Positions 15,192-21,918 of a stretch of 21,918 bases of DNA are shown piece after piece. A program made the position numbers and the translations under genes. Source of the DNA: Lichenicola sp050954785. Lineage in GTDB: Bacteria; Pseudomonadota; Alphaproteobacteria; Acetobacterales; Acetobacteraceae. The notes beneath the pieces were generated by a model. That model saw nothing but the letters and a program-made list of their open reading frames with translations, searched no databases and was not told where the DNA came from. Every line of letters begins with the position of its first letter. Position 1 is the first letter of the stretch. The stretch lies in assembly GCA_050954785.1 (NCBI GenBank), contig JBPBQO010000065.1:1-21918 (forward strand), in the 5' to 3' direction.

Positions 15192-18100
15192 CTAGCTGAT
15201 CGCCATCAGGCTGGCGTTCCCGCCCGCTGCCGTCGTGTTGATGCTCAGGCTGCGCTCGTGCATCAGCCATTCCAGCGCCATCCCGGATTCCTGGTCATCC
15301 AGCCGGTGCACCGGAACGATTGCCCCGTCACGGCGACCGAGCTCGACCGCCAGGGCTGGCACATGCGTGGCCGTGGCAAGTGCTGCCGAGACTGGATGCG
15401 AGGACGTGGTTTCGCGCACCACATGCAGCGGCAGCGCCGATAGCAGCCGGTCGAGCATCGGCATGGCAACCGGGACTCGCACGACTGCCTGGTTGCCGGT
15501 CGTCAGTACCGCCGTGATCTGCAGCAGCAGGCTCGCCTCGTCGTCCGCGACGCACAGGATCGCACCGCGAGCGACGAGACTATAGAGATTGCGCTCGCCG
15601 ACCGGGCCGGGAAGCAGTCGGCTGAACCCCACCGGGCTTCGCCGCACCAGCTCCGCGCAGGCCTCCGCGATGGGATTACCATCGACGCAATCGAGCAGTT
15701 TAAGTGCCGTCGGCGGCGCCTGTCCCTGCAACAACGCCGTCCGGTGCCGGGCACGGCGCAACCGATGCAGCATCAGCGGACCACCCGCCTTCGGCCCGGT
15801 GCCGGAAAGGCCGGTACCGCCGAACGGCTGGCTGCCCACCACCGCGCCGATCATGTTGCGGTTGACGTAGATGTTGCCGGCCGTGCTGCGCGCAGTGAGC
15901 CGCGACATGGTCTCGTCGATGCGGGTATGCACGCCGAACGTCAACCCGAAACCGGTCGCGTTGATCGCGTCGACCATCGCACCCTGCCGGTCCTCGTCGA
16001 AACGCAGCACATGCAGCACCGGTCCGAACACCTCGCCGCCGATCTGGTCGAGCGTGTCGATCTCGATCAGCGCCGGGGCCACGAAGGTGCCGTTCGCGCA
16101 CGCCCCGGGCAGGGCCGCCCGCGTGACGCGGCAGCCGAGCCGCTCCATCCGCGCGACATGCGCCTCGAGCCGCTCGCGAGCCGCTTCGCCGATGACCGGT
16201 CCGACATCGGTCGACAGCTCCAGCGGGTCGCCGACCGCTAGCTCCGCCAGGGCACCTTTCAGCATCGCCAGGATCGGCCCTGCCGCTTCCTTCTGCACGC
16301 ACAGCACCCTCAAGGCCGAGCAGCGCTGGCCGGCGGAATCGAATGCCGAGGCGATCGCGTCGGTCACCACCTGTTCCGGTAGCGCCGCGCTATCGACCAG
16401 CAGCGCATTCTGCCCACCGGTCTCGGCAATCAGCGGGATCGCGCCGCGCATCCCGTGCGCATGCGGCGCCAGTGCGCGTGCGATCGAACGCGCAACATCG
16501 GTCGAGCCGGTGAACAGCACGCCATTGATACGCGGGTCCGACACCAGCGCCGCGCCGATGCTGCCGTCGCCGGGCAGGAACTGTAGCGCGCTGCGCGGGA
16601 TGCCGGCCTCGTGCAGGATGCGAACCGCAGCGGCGGCGATCAGCGGGGTTTCCTCGGCGGGTTTTGCCAGCACCGTGTTGCCGGCGGCGAGCGAGGCCGC
16701 GATCTGGCCGATGAATATCGAGAGCGGGAAGTTCCACGGGCTGATGCAGACGACCGCACCGAGCGCCTCGCCGGACAAATTCGGTGTCTCGCGGATCTGG
16801 CTCGCATAGTAGCGCAGGAAATCGACCGCCTCGCGCACCTCGCCGACCGCGTTCGCCGCCGACTTTCCGGCTTCCCGCATGATCGGTCCAAGCAGTTCGG
16901 GCAGCATGGTATCCAGTCGCCCCGCCGCCCGCTCCAGACAGGCCGCACGCTCCCCGGCCGGGGTTGCCCACCAGAGCGCGCCGCCCGAGACCGCTACCGC
17001 GACCGCACGTGTCACATCGGCTGCATCGGTATCCAGGCAATGCCCGATCAGCCGGCGATGGTCGGCCGGATCGAGACAGTCCCGTTGTGTTCGGGCGGTT
17101 CCATGGAACGCGAGCAACGGCTCGGCCGAAAGCAGAGTCATGCCCGACCGCGCGATCTGCCGCGAAAGCCCATCCAGGACATCCTCCGAAGCAAGGTCGA
17201 GCCCGGCCGAATTCCGACGGTCCGTGCCGAACAGCTCCGGCGGCAGCGGAATGGCCGCGTGCGGCGCACCGATCGGATTTGCGGCTGCCGCCTGCAGCAC
17301 CGGGTCCGATGCGAGCTCCGCCACCTGCACGTCCGGATCGGCGATCCGGTTGACGAACGAACTGTTGGCGCCGTTCTCCAGCAGCCGTCGCACCAGATAG
17401 GCAAGCAGGGTTTCATGCGTCCCGACCGGGGCATAGATCCGGCACGGCCGGTCCAGCCGATCCGCACCGACCACCTGCTCGTACAGGCTTTCGCCCATGC
17501 CGTGCAGGCACTGGAACTCGTAGCGCCCAACAGCGAACTCCGGACCGGCGATGGCCATCACCGCGGCCACGGTCTGCGCATTGTGAGTGGCGAATTGCGG
17601 GAAGACCGCATCCGGTGCTGCGAGCAGGCGGCGCGCGCAATCGAGATAGGACACGTCGGTGTGCAGCTTGCGGGTGAACACCGGGTAGTCCGGCAGACCG
17701 GCTTCCTGCGCCTTCTTGATCTCGCTGTCCCAGTATGCGCCTTTGACCAGCCTTACCATCAGCCGGTGGCCGGTCCGTCGGCCGAGCTCGATCAAATGCT
17801 CGATCACCAGCGGCGTGCGTCGCCCATAGGCCTGGATGACGAAGCCGATCCCGTCCCATCCCGAAAGATCCGGTTGCTCGCACAGGCTTTCCAGCAGGTC
17901 GAGCGAGAGTTCGAGCCGGTCGGCTTCCTCGGCATCGATGTTGAGCCCGACATTGTGCTGCCGCGCCAGGCTCGCCAGTCCCGCGACGCGCGGCAACAAC
18001 TCGTCCCGGACCCGCGCCTGTTGCGTCCGGCTGTAGCGCGGATGCAGCGCCGACAGCTTGATCGAGATGCCGGCGCCGTCGAACAGCCCGCGACCGTTGT

Positions 18101-18833
18101 TGTGCGCGCCGATCGCCAGGATCGCGTGCTCGTAATCCCGCAGGTAGCGGCGCGCATCGGCGTCGGTCATCGCCGCCTCGCCGAGCATGTCGAACGAGTA
18201 ACGGAACCCGGCCGCCTCGCGTTTGCGCGCCGCCTTCAGCGCCGCCTCGATGGTTTCCCCGACTACGAACTGCTCGCCCAGGATGCGCATGGCCCGGTCC
18301 ATCGCCGCACGGATCAAGGGCTCGCCGCCGCGTCCGAGCACGCGCAGCAGCGCCGCCTGCAAGCCGGCCGTCTTCGGTGCGGAGCCCTGGCCGTCCTGCA
18401 GCCGACCGGTGATCAGCAGGCCCCAGGTCGCCGCGTTGACGAACATCGACGGGCTGCGTCCGACATGCGCGCGCCAGTCGCCGCCACCGATCTTGTCGCG
18501 GATCAGCCGGTCTCGCGTGGCGCTGTCGGGTATGCGCAGCAGCGCCTCGGCCAGGCACATCAGCGCGATGCCCTCCTGGCTCGACAGCGCGTATTCGCGC
18601 ATCAGGCCTTCGACCGGGCCGGGCCGTCCACGCGCCCGCAATGCCTCGACCAGCCTGACCGCGATCGCCGTTGCCGATGCCGGCGTGACCGGCGCTGTGC
18701 GGAGTAGCTCGGTCACGCACTCCGGCTCCGGGCGGCGCGTCGCCAAGGTGATTTGCCGACGTGCCTCGGTCGGTGTGCGCCATGCCGGCGCGAAGTGGCT
18801 GGGGAAGGCGATCCCGTCCTGAGTCATGTCCAT
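15192..18833 (-). CDS. putA: Bifunctional proline dehydrogenase / L-glutamate-gamma-semialdehyde dehydrogenase PutA (no DNA-binding domain)
   Basis: 1213 residues. It oxidises proline to glutamate in two steps at the inner membrane. An alpha-helical arm region (about 10-150) leads to the FAD-binding proline dehydrogenase barrel (about 200-490: LSALHPRYSRTQ, VRLVKGAYWDSEIK, FATHNAQT, APVGTHETLLAYLVRRLLENG). The aldehyde dehydrogenase domain (about 550-1020) shows PWNFP (699-703), GSTDVAR (776-782), the general base in LIAETGGQ (E804), the catalytic cysteine in SAGQRC (C838) and FGGTGLSGTGPKAGG. A C-terminal domain of about 190 residues follows. The ribbon-helix-helix domain that starts autoregulating PutA of enterics is missing, so this is the long non-repressor class. 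The ATG at 18833 has AAGGTGG just upstream. No adjacent Lrp-type putR or transporter putP is seen. Confidence 0.97.
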   Translation of the reverse strand: MDMTQDGIAFPSHFAPAWRTPTEARRQITLATRRPEPECVTELLRTAPVTPASATAIAVRLVEALRARGRPGPVEGLMREYALSSQEGIALMCLAEALLRIPDSATRDRLIRDKIGGGDWRAHVGRSPSMFVNAATWGLLITGRLQDGQGSAPKTAGLQAALLRVLGRGGEPLIRAAMDRAMRILGEQFVVGETIEAALKAARKREAAGFRYSFDMLGEAAMTDADARRYLRDYEHAILAIGAHNNGRGLFDGAGISIKLSALHPRYSRTQQARVRDELLPRVAGLASLARQHNVGLNIDAEEADRLELSLDLLESLCEQPDLSGWDGIGFVIQAYGRRTPLVIEHLIELGRRTGHRLMVRLVKGAYWDSEIKKAQEAGLPDYPVFTRKLHTDVSYLDCARRLLAAPDAVFPQFATHNAQTVAAVMAIAGPEFAVGRYEFQCLHGMGESLYEQVVGADRLDRPCRIYAPVGTHETLLAYLVRRLLENGANSSFVNRIADPDVQVAELASDPVLQAAAANPIGAPHAAIPLPPELFGTDRRNSAGLDLASEDVLDGLSRQIARSGMTLLSAEPLLAFHGTARTQRDCLDPADHRRLIGHCLDTDAADVTRAVAVAVSGGALWWATPAGERAACLERAAGRLDTMLPELLGPIMREAGKSAANAVGEVREAVDFLRYYASQIRETPNLSGEALGAVVCISPWNFPLSIFIGQIAASLAAGNTVLAKPAEETPLIAAAAVRILHEAGIPRSALQFLPGDGSIGAALVSDPRINGVLFTGSTDVARSIARALAPHAHGMRGAIPLIAETGGQNALLVDSAALPEQVVTDAIASAFDSAGQRCSALRVLCVQKEAAGPILAMLKGALAELAVGDPLELSTDVGPVIGEAARERLEAHVARMERLGCRVTRAALPGACANGTFVAPALIEIDTLDQIGGEVFGPVLHVLRFDEDRQGAMVDAINATGFGLTFGVHTRIDETMSRLTARSTAGNIYVNRNMIGAVVGSQPFGGTGLSGTGPKAGGPLMLHRLRRARHRTALLQGQAPPTALKLLDCVDGNPIAEACAELVRRSPVGFSRLLPGPVGERNLYSLVARGAILCVADDEASLLLQITAVLTTGNQAVVRVPVAMPMLDRLLSALPLHVVRETTSSHPVSAALATATHVPALAVELGRRDGAIVPVHRLDDQESGMALEWLMHERSLSINTTAAGGNASLMAIS

Positions 18834-18948
18834 GTTGCCACCTTGTCGTCCAACGCCGCGTTGAGCCAGTTACCTCGCGAGTTGATCCCGAGGGTGCGGC
18901 CGCCCATCCTGGCGCCATTCTGCACCAAGCAGGCGATCGAGGAGAGGC

Positions 18949-19920
18949 ATGGCCGACGATAAATCCGAACAGGGGCCATACGAGATCCTGGGAATCGGCC
19001 GCGATGCCGACAAGGACGCCATCCGCAAGGCCTATCGCCGGCTCGCCAAGGAGAGCCATCCCGACCTGCACCCGGGCGATCCCGCCGCCGAGGAGCGCTT
19101 CAAGCGCGTCAGCGCCGCCAACGACCTGCTGTCCGATCCCGAGACCCGCGCCCGTTACGATCGCGGCGAGATCGATGGCTCCGGCCAGGAACGGCCACCA
19201 CCGCGACCCAACTATCGCGAGCAGGCGCAAGGCGCCCAGGGCCGCCGCTATCGGGCCGGACCCGGTGCCGGTGCCTCGGCATCCGGACCCGGACCAGGCG
19301 AATGGGGCGACGAGGATCTTGGCGACATCTTCAGCGACCTGTTCGGCCGTGGCGGCGGCAGGGCCCAGGCACCGCGCGGACCCCGGCGCGGCGAGGATCA
19401 CAGCTACAGCCTGACGGTCTCGTTCGCCGACGCGGTGACCGGCGCCACCACCCGCATCACCCTGCCGACCGGTGCGACCCTGGACGTGAAGGTGCCGCCC
19501 GGCATCGAGGACGGCCAGACGTTGCGCCTGCGCGGCAAGGGCGGCGAAGGGCAGGAGGGTGCCGCCGCCGGCGATGCGCTGATCCGCATCCAGATCACTC
19601 CGGACGCCCGGTTCACGCGCGACGGCAACGACATCCGAGTGGAGTTGCCGGTGTCGTTGAAGGAGGCCGTGCTGGGCGGTTCGGTGCAGGTGCCGACGCC
19701 GGCCGGCCCGGTAGCGATGACGGTGCCGCCGGACTCCGACACCGGCCGCACGTTGCGGCTGCGTGGACGGGGCATCGGCGCGCATGGCGGCCGCGAGGCT
19801 GGTAACCTGTATGTCACGCTGCGCGTCGTGCTGGGCCGGACCGACGAGGCGCTGAAAGCGTTCCTGCGCGACTGGTCACCTACCACCCCTGACACCGACA
19901 GCACGGGAGCCGCCTCATGA
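18949..19920 (+). CDS. cbpA: DnaJ-class co-chaperone CbpA
   Basis: 323 residues. An N-terminal J domain (about 9-75) carries the invariant HPD (37-39) that stimulates DnaK ATPase. A Gly/Pro/Arg-rich linker (about 75-145) ends in DLGDIFSDLFGRGGG, and two C-terminal substrate-binding beta domains follow (KVPPGIEDGQTLRLRGKG; TVPPDSDTGRTLRLRGRG). There is no CxxCxGxG zinc finger, which separates CbpA from DnaJ. The start ATG has GAGGAG close upstream. It is divergent from putA and overlaps the next gene, cbpM, by ATGA, the usual arrangement for this chaperone and its modulator. Confidence 0.95.
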   Translation: MADDKSEQGPYEILGIGRDADKDAIRKAYRRLAKESHPDLHPGDPAAEERFKRVSAANDLLSDPETRARYDRGEIDGSGQERPPPRPNYREQAQGAQGRRYRAGPGAGASASGPGPGEWGDEDLGDIFSDLFGRGGGRAQAPRGPRRGEDHSYSLTVSFADAVTGATTRITLPTGATLDVKVPPGIEDGQTLRLRGKGGEGQEGAAAGDALIRIQITPDARFTRDGNDIRVELPVSLKEAVLGGSVQVPTPAGPVAMTVPPDSDTGRTLRLRGRGIGAHGGREAGNLYVTLRVVLGRTDEALKAFLRDWSPTTPDTDSTGAAS

Positions 19921-20246
19921 TCACCATCGAGACCCTGTGCATCCGCCTGCAGCGTGTCAGCCGCACCGAGCTGGAAGGCTGGATCGAGCGCGCCTGGGTG
20001 CGCCCCGAGGGTGTGCCCGGCCATTACCTGTTCCACCCGATCGACGAGGCCCGCGCCCACCTGATCCTGGAACTGCGCGACGAGATGCATATCAACGACG
20101 AGGCTTTGCCGTTGGTGCTGTCGTTGCTGGACCAGGTCTACGCCGCCCGCCGCCACATGCGCCGCGTCCGCGACGCGATCGAGGCGCACACGGACGCAGC
20201 CGTGGCGGACGAACTCCGGAGAGTGCTGCGGGATGAGGTGAGATAA
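19917..20246 (+). CDS. cbpM: Chaperone modulator CbpM
   Basis: 109 residues, all-helical with an N-terminal MerR-like helix-turn-helix fold (ETLCIRLQRVSRTELEGWIERAWVRPE) and a region rich in charged residues (ARAHLILELRDEMHINDEALPLVLSLLDQVY) typical of CbpM. It binds the J domain of CbpA and restrains its co-chaperone activity. Its ATG overlaps the cbpA stop by four bases, so the two are translationally coupled. Length matches the family. Confidence 0.9.
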   Translation: MITIETLCIRLQRVSRTELEGWIERAWVRPEGVPGHYLFHPIDEARAHLILELRDEMHINDEALPLVLSLLDQVYAARRHMRRVRDAIEAHTDAAVADELRRVLRDEVR

Positions 20247-20301
20247 CCGGTTCGAATTTAACAGTAGTGTTGCGCCGCTTGATTAGGGATGTAACAGATT
20301 A

Positions 20302-20321
20302 TCGAGGCGAAACCGTCTCGA
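20302..20321 (+). promoter_or_regulatory. Stable hairpin in the leader of the toxin candidate
   Basis: TCGAGGCG (20302-20309) pairs with CGTCTCGA (20314-20321), eight pairs with one G-U, around a 4-base loop. It sits 39 bases before the ATG of the toxin candidate and 55 bases after the cbpM stop. Without a T-run it may separate the two transcription units or shape translation of the leader. Confidence 0.35.
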
Positions 20322-20360
20322 CCCGAGATCACGTGCATCCTGAAAGTTGGAATTAGGTTT

Positions 20361-21314
20361 ATGGCTGGCCTCACGACGATGCCTTTTGCGGATCGTCTTG
20401 GTATCGTCGTTGACCGCTGCCTTCCCCGTCTGGTTCCAGGCGTCCGCGAACAGTTGTCCCGGTTCGTGAACCCGGAAACACTGGAGATCATGGGAGCCGC
20501 CGTAACGGCATGGGTTGTGTCTCATGCTTTCGGCGTCGGTGAGATGGTCGACATAGCATTGGGCGTCGCCGGTGTGCTGTCTATTGGCCTTACCGTCTTT
20601 TCTGGCTTGGACGAGCTATGGCTCTTTGCGATCCAGACAAAGACATCAAATTCTGATGCGGATCTTGACGTGGCAGCGAAACATCTGGCCAGCGCCATCG
20701 ATATTTTGGGCGTACAAACAGTCCTTTCTATATTATTGAGGGGATTTCCAAGAGGTAGCCGACCCCGCCTGGCCGCAGAACCTCCGCGTACGCCGGGCAG
20801 TCATCGTTATAAACCGACAGTCACGGGCGACCCGTTGCGCAGGCCGGGCCAGGGAGCCACGACCTTTTTTGGGGATATCATCGTGTCGAACCGGGGCAGT
20901 GCCATCGACCGTCGAATGGTTATGCTGCATGAGCGCGTGCATCAAATTCTTGCACCAAAATTTTACCCTATACGAAAGTTTCGTGTTGAGAACAGGATTC
21001 GATCCTACTTTCAATCATCACTATGGCGATTTTGCGAAGAGGCACTTGCTGAAACTGTTGCGCAGGTAGGGGTGGGCGGATTCAGGAAAACTTTTACAGG
21101 CATTCGTTTTCCGGTCATGAACCAATACGTGTTTCTGCTTAAAAGTGGTGGGTATTCGCCCAACATGACCGGACGTGGCGTCATTCCAGAGGGAGCCGCT
21201 CTCTTAGGAAGCGGGTTTGCGCAGGGTATGGCGCTTCAACTTTGGCTTGGCCGCGGCCCGATAACCGAACAAGAACCGGTAAGTATCCTATCTGGTCGAG
21301 GTGAACCTCGATGA
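20361..21314 (+). CDS. Putative polymorphic toxin with HExxH metallopeptidase domain (DUF6861-like N-terminus)
   Basis: 317 residues. Residues about 35-127 form a hydrophobic helical domain (FVNPETLEIMGAAVTAWVV, SHAFGVGEMVDIALGVAG, DADLDVAAKHLASAIDILG) that I recall from the N-terminal region of type VI or polymorphic toxins such as Tre1-like effectors (DUF6861); this is from memory. After a basic Pro-rich linker (129-165), the C-terminal half carries MLHERVHQ (H190, E191, H194), a zincin HExxH site, and FCEEALAET about 35 residues later, offering Glu 227, 228 or 231 as third zinc ligand. No signal peptide or PAAR/VgrG domain is present. The ribosome site is weak (GGAATTAGG). Its stop overlaps the next small gene by ATGA, the layout of toxin-immunity pairs. 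The region is markedly less GC-rich than cbpA-cbpM. Alternative: a non-toxic membrane-linked metallopeptidase. Confidence 0.6.
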   Translation: MAGLTTMPFADRLGIVVDRCLPRLVPGVREQLSRFVNPETLEIMGAAVTAWVVSHAFGVGEMVDIALGVAGVLSIGLTVFSGLDELWLFAIQTKTSNSDADLDVAAKHLASAIDILGVQTVLSILLRGFPRGSRPRLAAEPPRTPGSHRYKPTVTGDPLRRPGQGATTFFGDIIVSNRGSAIDRRMVMLHERVHQILAPKFYPIRKFRVENRIRSYFQSSLWRFCEEALAETVAQVGVGGFRKTFTGIRFPVMNQYVFLLKSGGYSPNMTGRGVIPEGAALLGSGFAQGMALQLWLGRGPITEQEPVSILSGRGEPR

Positions 21315-21571
21315 AATTCTTACGTCGAATTCTTGGTTTTTCTCCAAGTCGGCCACCGACCAGGCTCACCGAACCTGAAGCGCTGCAAATCGCTACAGGA
21401 GCCCTGACGAGTTCTTTTGTAGGACAAAACTTAATTGTAATGAAAGTATATAAGAAAGAGGATAATGTGTTGTGGACGCTCACTACAGCAACCGTAGGCA
21501 GTGGTTTGAGCATTACAGTGAATGACGCTACAAGTGAGGTCATGACCGTGGCGCCCTGGGGTGTCCGCTGA
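21311..21571 (+). CDS. Small protein, immunity-protein candidate for the upstream toxin
   Basis: 86 residues, family not recognised. A short basic N-terminus (MKFLRRILGFSPSRPP) is followed by one helix (EPEALQIATGAL) and then four or five beta strands (NLIVMKVYKKEDN, LWTLTTATVG, SGLSITVND, SEVMTVAPWG), a compact alpha-beta pattern loosely like PepSY-type domains. There is no signal peptide or membrane span, so it should be cytoplasmic. Its ATG overlaps the stop of the metallopeptidase gene by four bases, which ensures coupled translation, as expected of a cognate immunity protein. The function is inferred from context only. Confidence 0.55.
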   Translation: MKFLRRILGFSPSRPPTRLTEPEALQIATGALTSSFVGQNLIVMKVYKKEDNVLWTLTTATVGSGLSITVNDATSEVMTVAPWGVR

Positions 21572-21811
21572 TGAACGTCACCAACAGACTGTTATGAAAT
21601 AAGTCTGAACAAGACTCTTTAAAACCAATATCAACCGCAACCTGGACCTGAGGATTGGTGGAAAGACAAGATATTCAGGGTTGGCCGTGACGAGCTGGCT
21701 TTTGCCGACTGGGTCTGCCGTGGACCTCACCTGAAACTCGTGTGCGGGCTTCTTATGACGCTCCGACGCCGGTCATCGCGCCAGCACGTGTAATCAAGAC
21801 AGCCAGAGTTT
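21572..21811. other. Spacer between toxin-immunity candidate and tRNA-Arg
   Basis: It has no intact gene. It contains a weak hairpin at 21602-21616 (AGTCT/AGACT) followed by CTTT, possibly the end of the toxin operon transcript, and a frame at 21623-21793 that reads like a gene remnant. Confidence 0.45.
21623..21793 (+). pseudogene. Possible remnant of an unidentified gene
   Basis: A stop-to-stop frame of 56 codons lacks a usable early start codon, but its translation looks protein-like, with PGPEDWWKDKIFRVG, LAFADWVC and PHLKLVCGLLMTLRRR. The Trp-rich amphipathic and hydrophobic mix is unlike random translation. It lies between the immunity candidate and the tRNA gene, where fragments of integrated elements accumulate. 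It could also be chance. Confidence 0.25.
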
Positions 21812-21888
21812 TGGCGCGCCCTGGTGGATTCGAACCACCGACCCACAGCTTAGAAGGCTGTTGCTCTATCCGACTGAGCTAAGGGCGC
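21812..21888 (-). tRNA. tRNA-Arg (anticodon TCT)
   Basis: A 77-base cloverleaf on the minus strand with a 7-base acceptor stem (GCGCCCT with AGGGCGC), D arm GCTC/GAGC, anticodon arm ACAGC/GCTGT with loop CTTCTAA (anticodon TCT at 21854-21852), a 5-base variable loop, and T arm GGTGG/CCACC with loop TTCGAAT. CCA is encoded. It decodes AGA, a rare codon in high-GC genomes. Its 3' end points toward the toxin module, the side where integrases usually insert islands. Confidence 0.97.
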
Positions 21889-21918
21889 GCAGGTCGTGGG
21901 CAGCGGGACCTAGTGGGT

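Noticed and set aside
16611..18707. Open frame of 698 codons on plus, antisense to putA
   Set aside because: It lies opposite a full-length, motif-rich PutA; the translation is Arg/Gln/Asp-rich low-complexity sequence typical of antisense frames in GC-rich genes.
17413..19785. Open frame of 790 codons on minus across putA, the spacer and cbpA
   Set aside because: It spans two real divergent genes and their promoter region, and no domain is visible in its translation.
20248..20256. GGTTCGAAT shared with the T arm of tRNA-Arg, as a possible island attachment repeat
   Set aside because: It is in inverted rather than direct orientation relative to the tRNA 3' end, only nine bases long, and centred on the common palindrome TTCGAA.
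1..21918. CRISPR arrays, rRNA genes, complete insertion sequences
   Set aside because: No regularly spaced repeats, rRNA segments or transposase genes were found on reading both strands.

Overview
The window looks like a chromosomal segment of a high-GC alphaproteobacterium. An acetic-acid-bacterium relative (Acetobacteraceae) is my best guess, from the GC-rich codon use, the many Tat-exported periplasmic enzymes, a PaoABC-type aldehyde oxidoreductase and a PutA of the long non-DNA-binding type. The assignment is an inference; no taxonomic marker gene is present.

Layout. 1-3476 (minus): a four-gene cluster of (in transcription order) a bitopic protein with a large exported domain, a membrane-anchored AAA+ unfoldase of the Clp/Hsp100 D2 type, a second bitopic protein, and the N-terminal half of a Ste24-like M48 membrane protease cut by the window edge. 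3544-7536 (minus): paoABC-like periplasmic molybdenum aldehyde oxidoreductase, three overlapping genes. 7685-9676 (plus): exported M61 aminopeptidase with a PDZ domain. 9722-10657 (minus) and 10856-12937 (plus): two divergent Tat-exported phosphoesterases (a calcineurin-type phosphoesterase and a phospholipase C), with a good Pho-box candidate between them. 12938-15191: a less GC-rich patch with a divergent RidA-family gene and LysR regulator, flanked by gene-poor sequence rich in hairpins. 15192-18833 (minus): putA. 18949-20246 (plus): cbpA-cbpM co-chaperone pair. 20361-21571 (plus): a lower-GC pair that looks like a polymorphic toxin with a metallopeptidase (HExxH) domain and a small overlapping immunity candidate, followed by a possible gene remnant and then tRNA-Arg(TCT) at 21812-21888 (minus), whose 3' end faces the toxin module.

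How it works together. Most of the window is housekeeping and periplasmic metabolism: aldehyde oxidation, peptide trimming, phosphate scavenging and proline catabolism. The two parts most likely to hold undescribed biology are the membrane AAA+/M48 protease cluster, which reads as an envelope protein quality-control or processing machine, and the toxin/immunity candidate pair beside the tRNA gene, which has the position and composition of a transferred accessory module. Very long open frames antisense to real genes are artefacts of GC-rich third codon positions and are not annotated.
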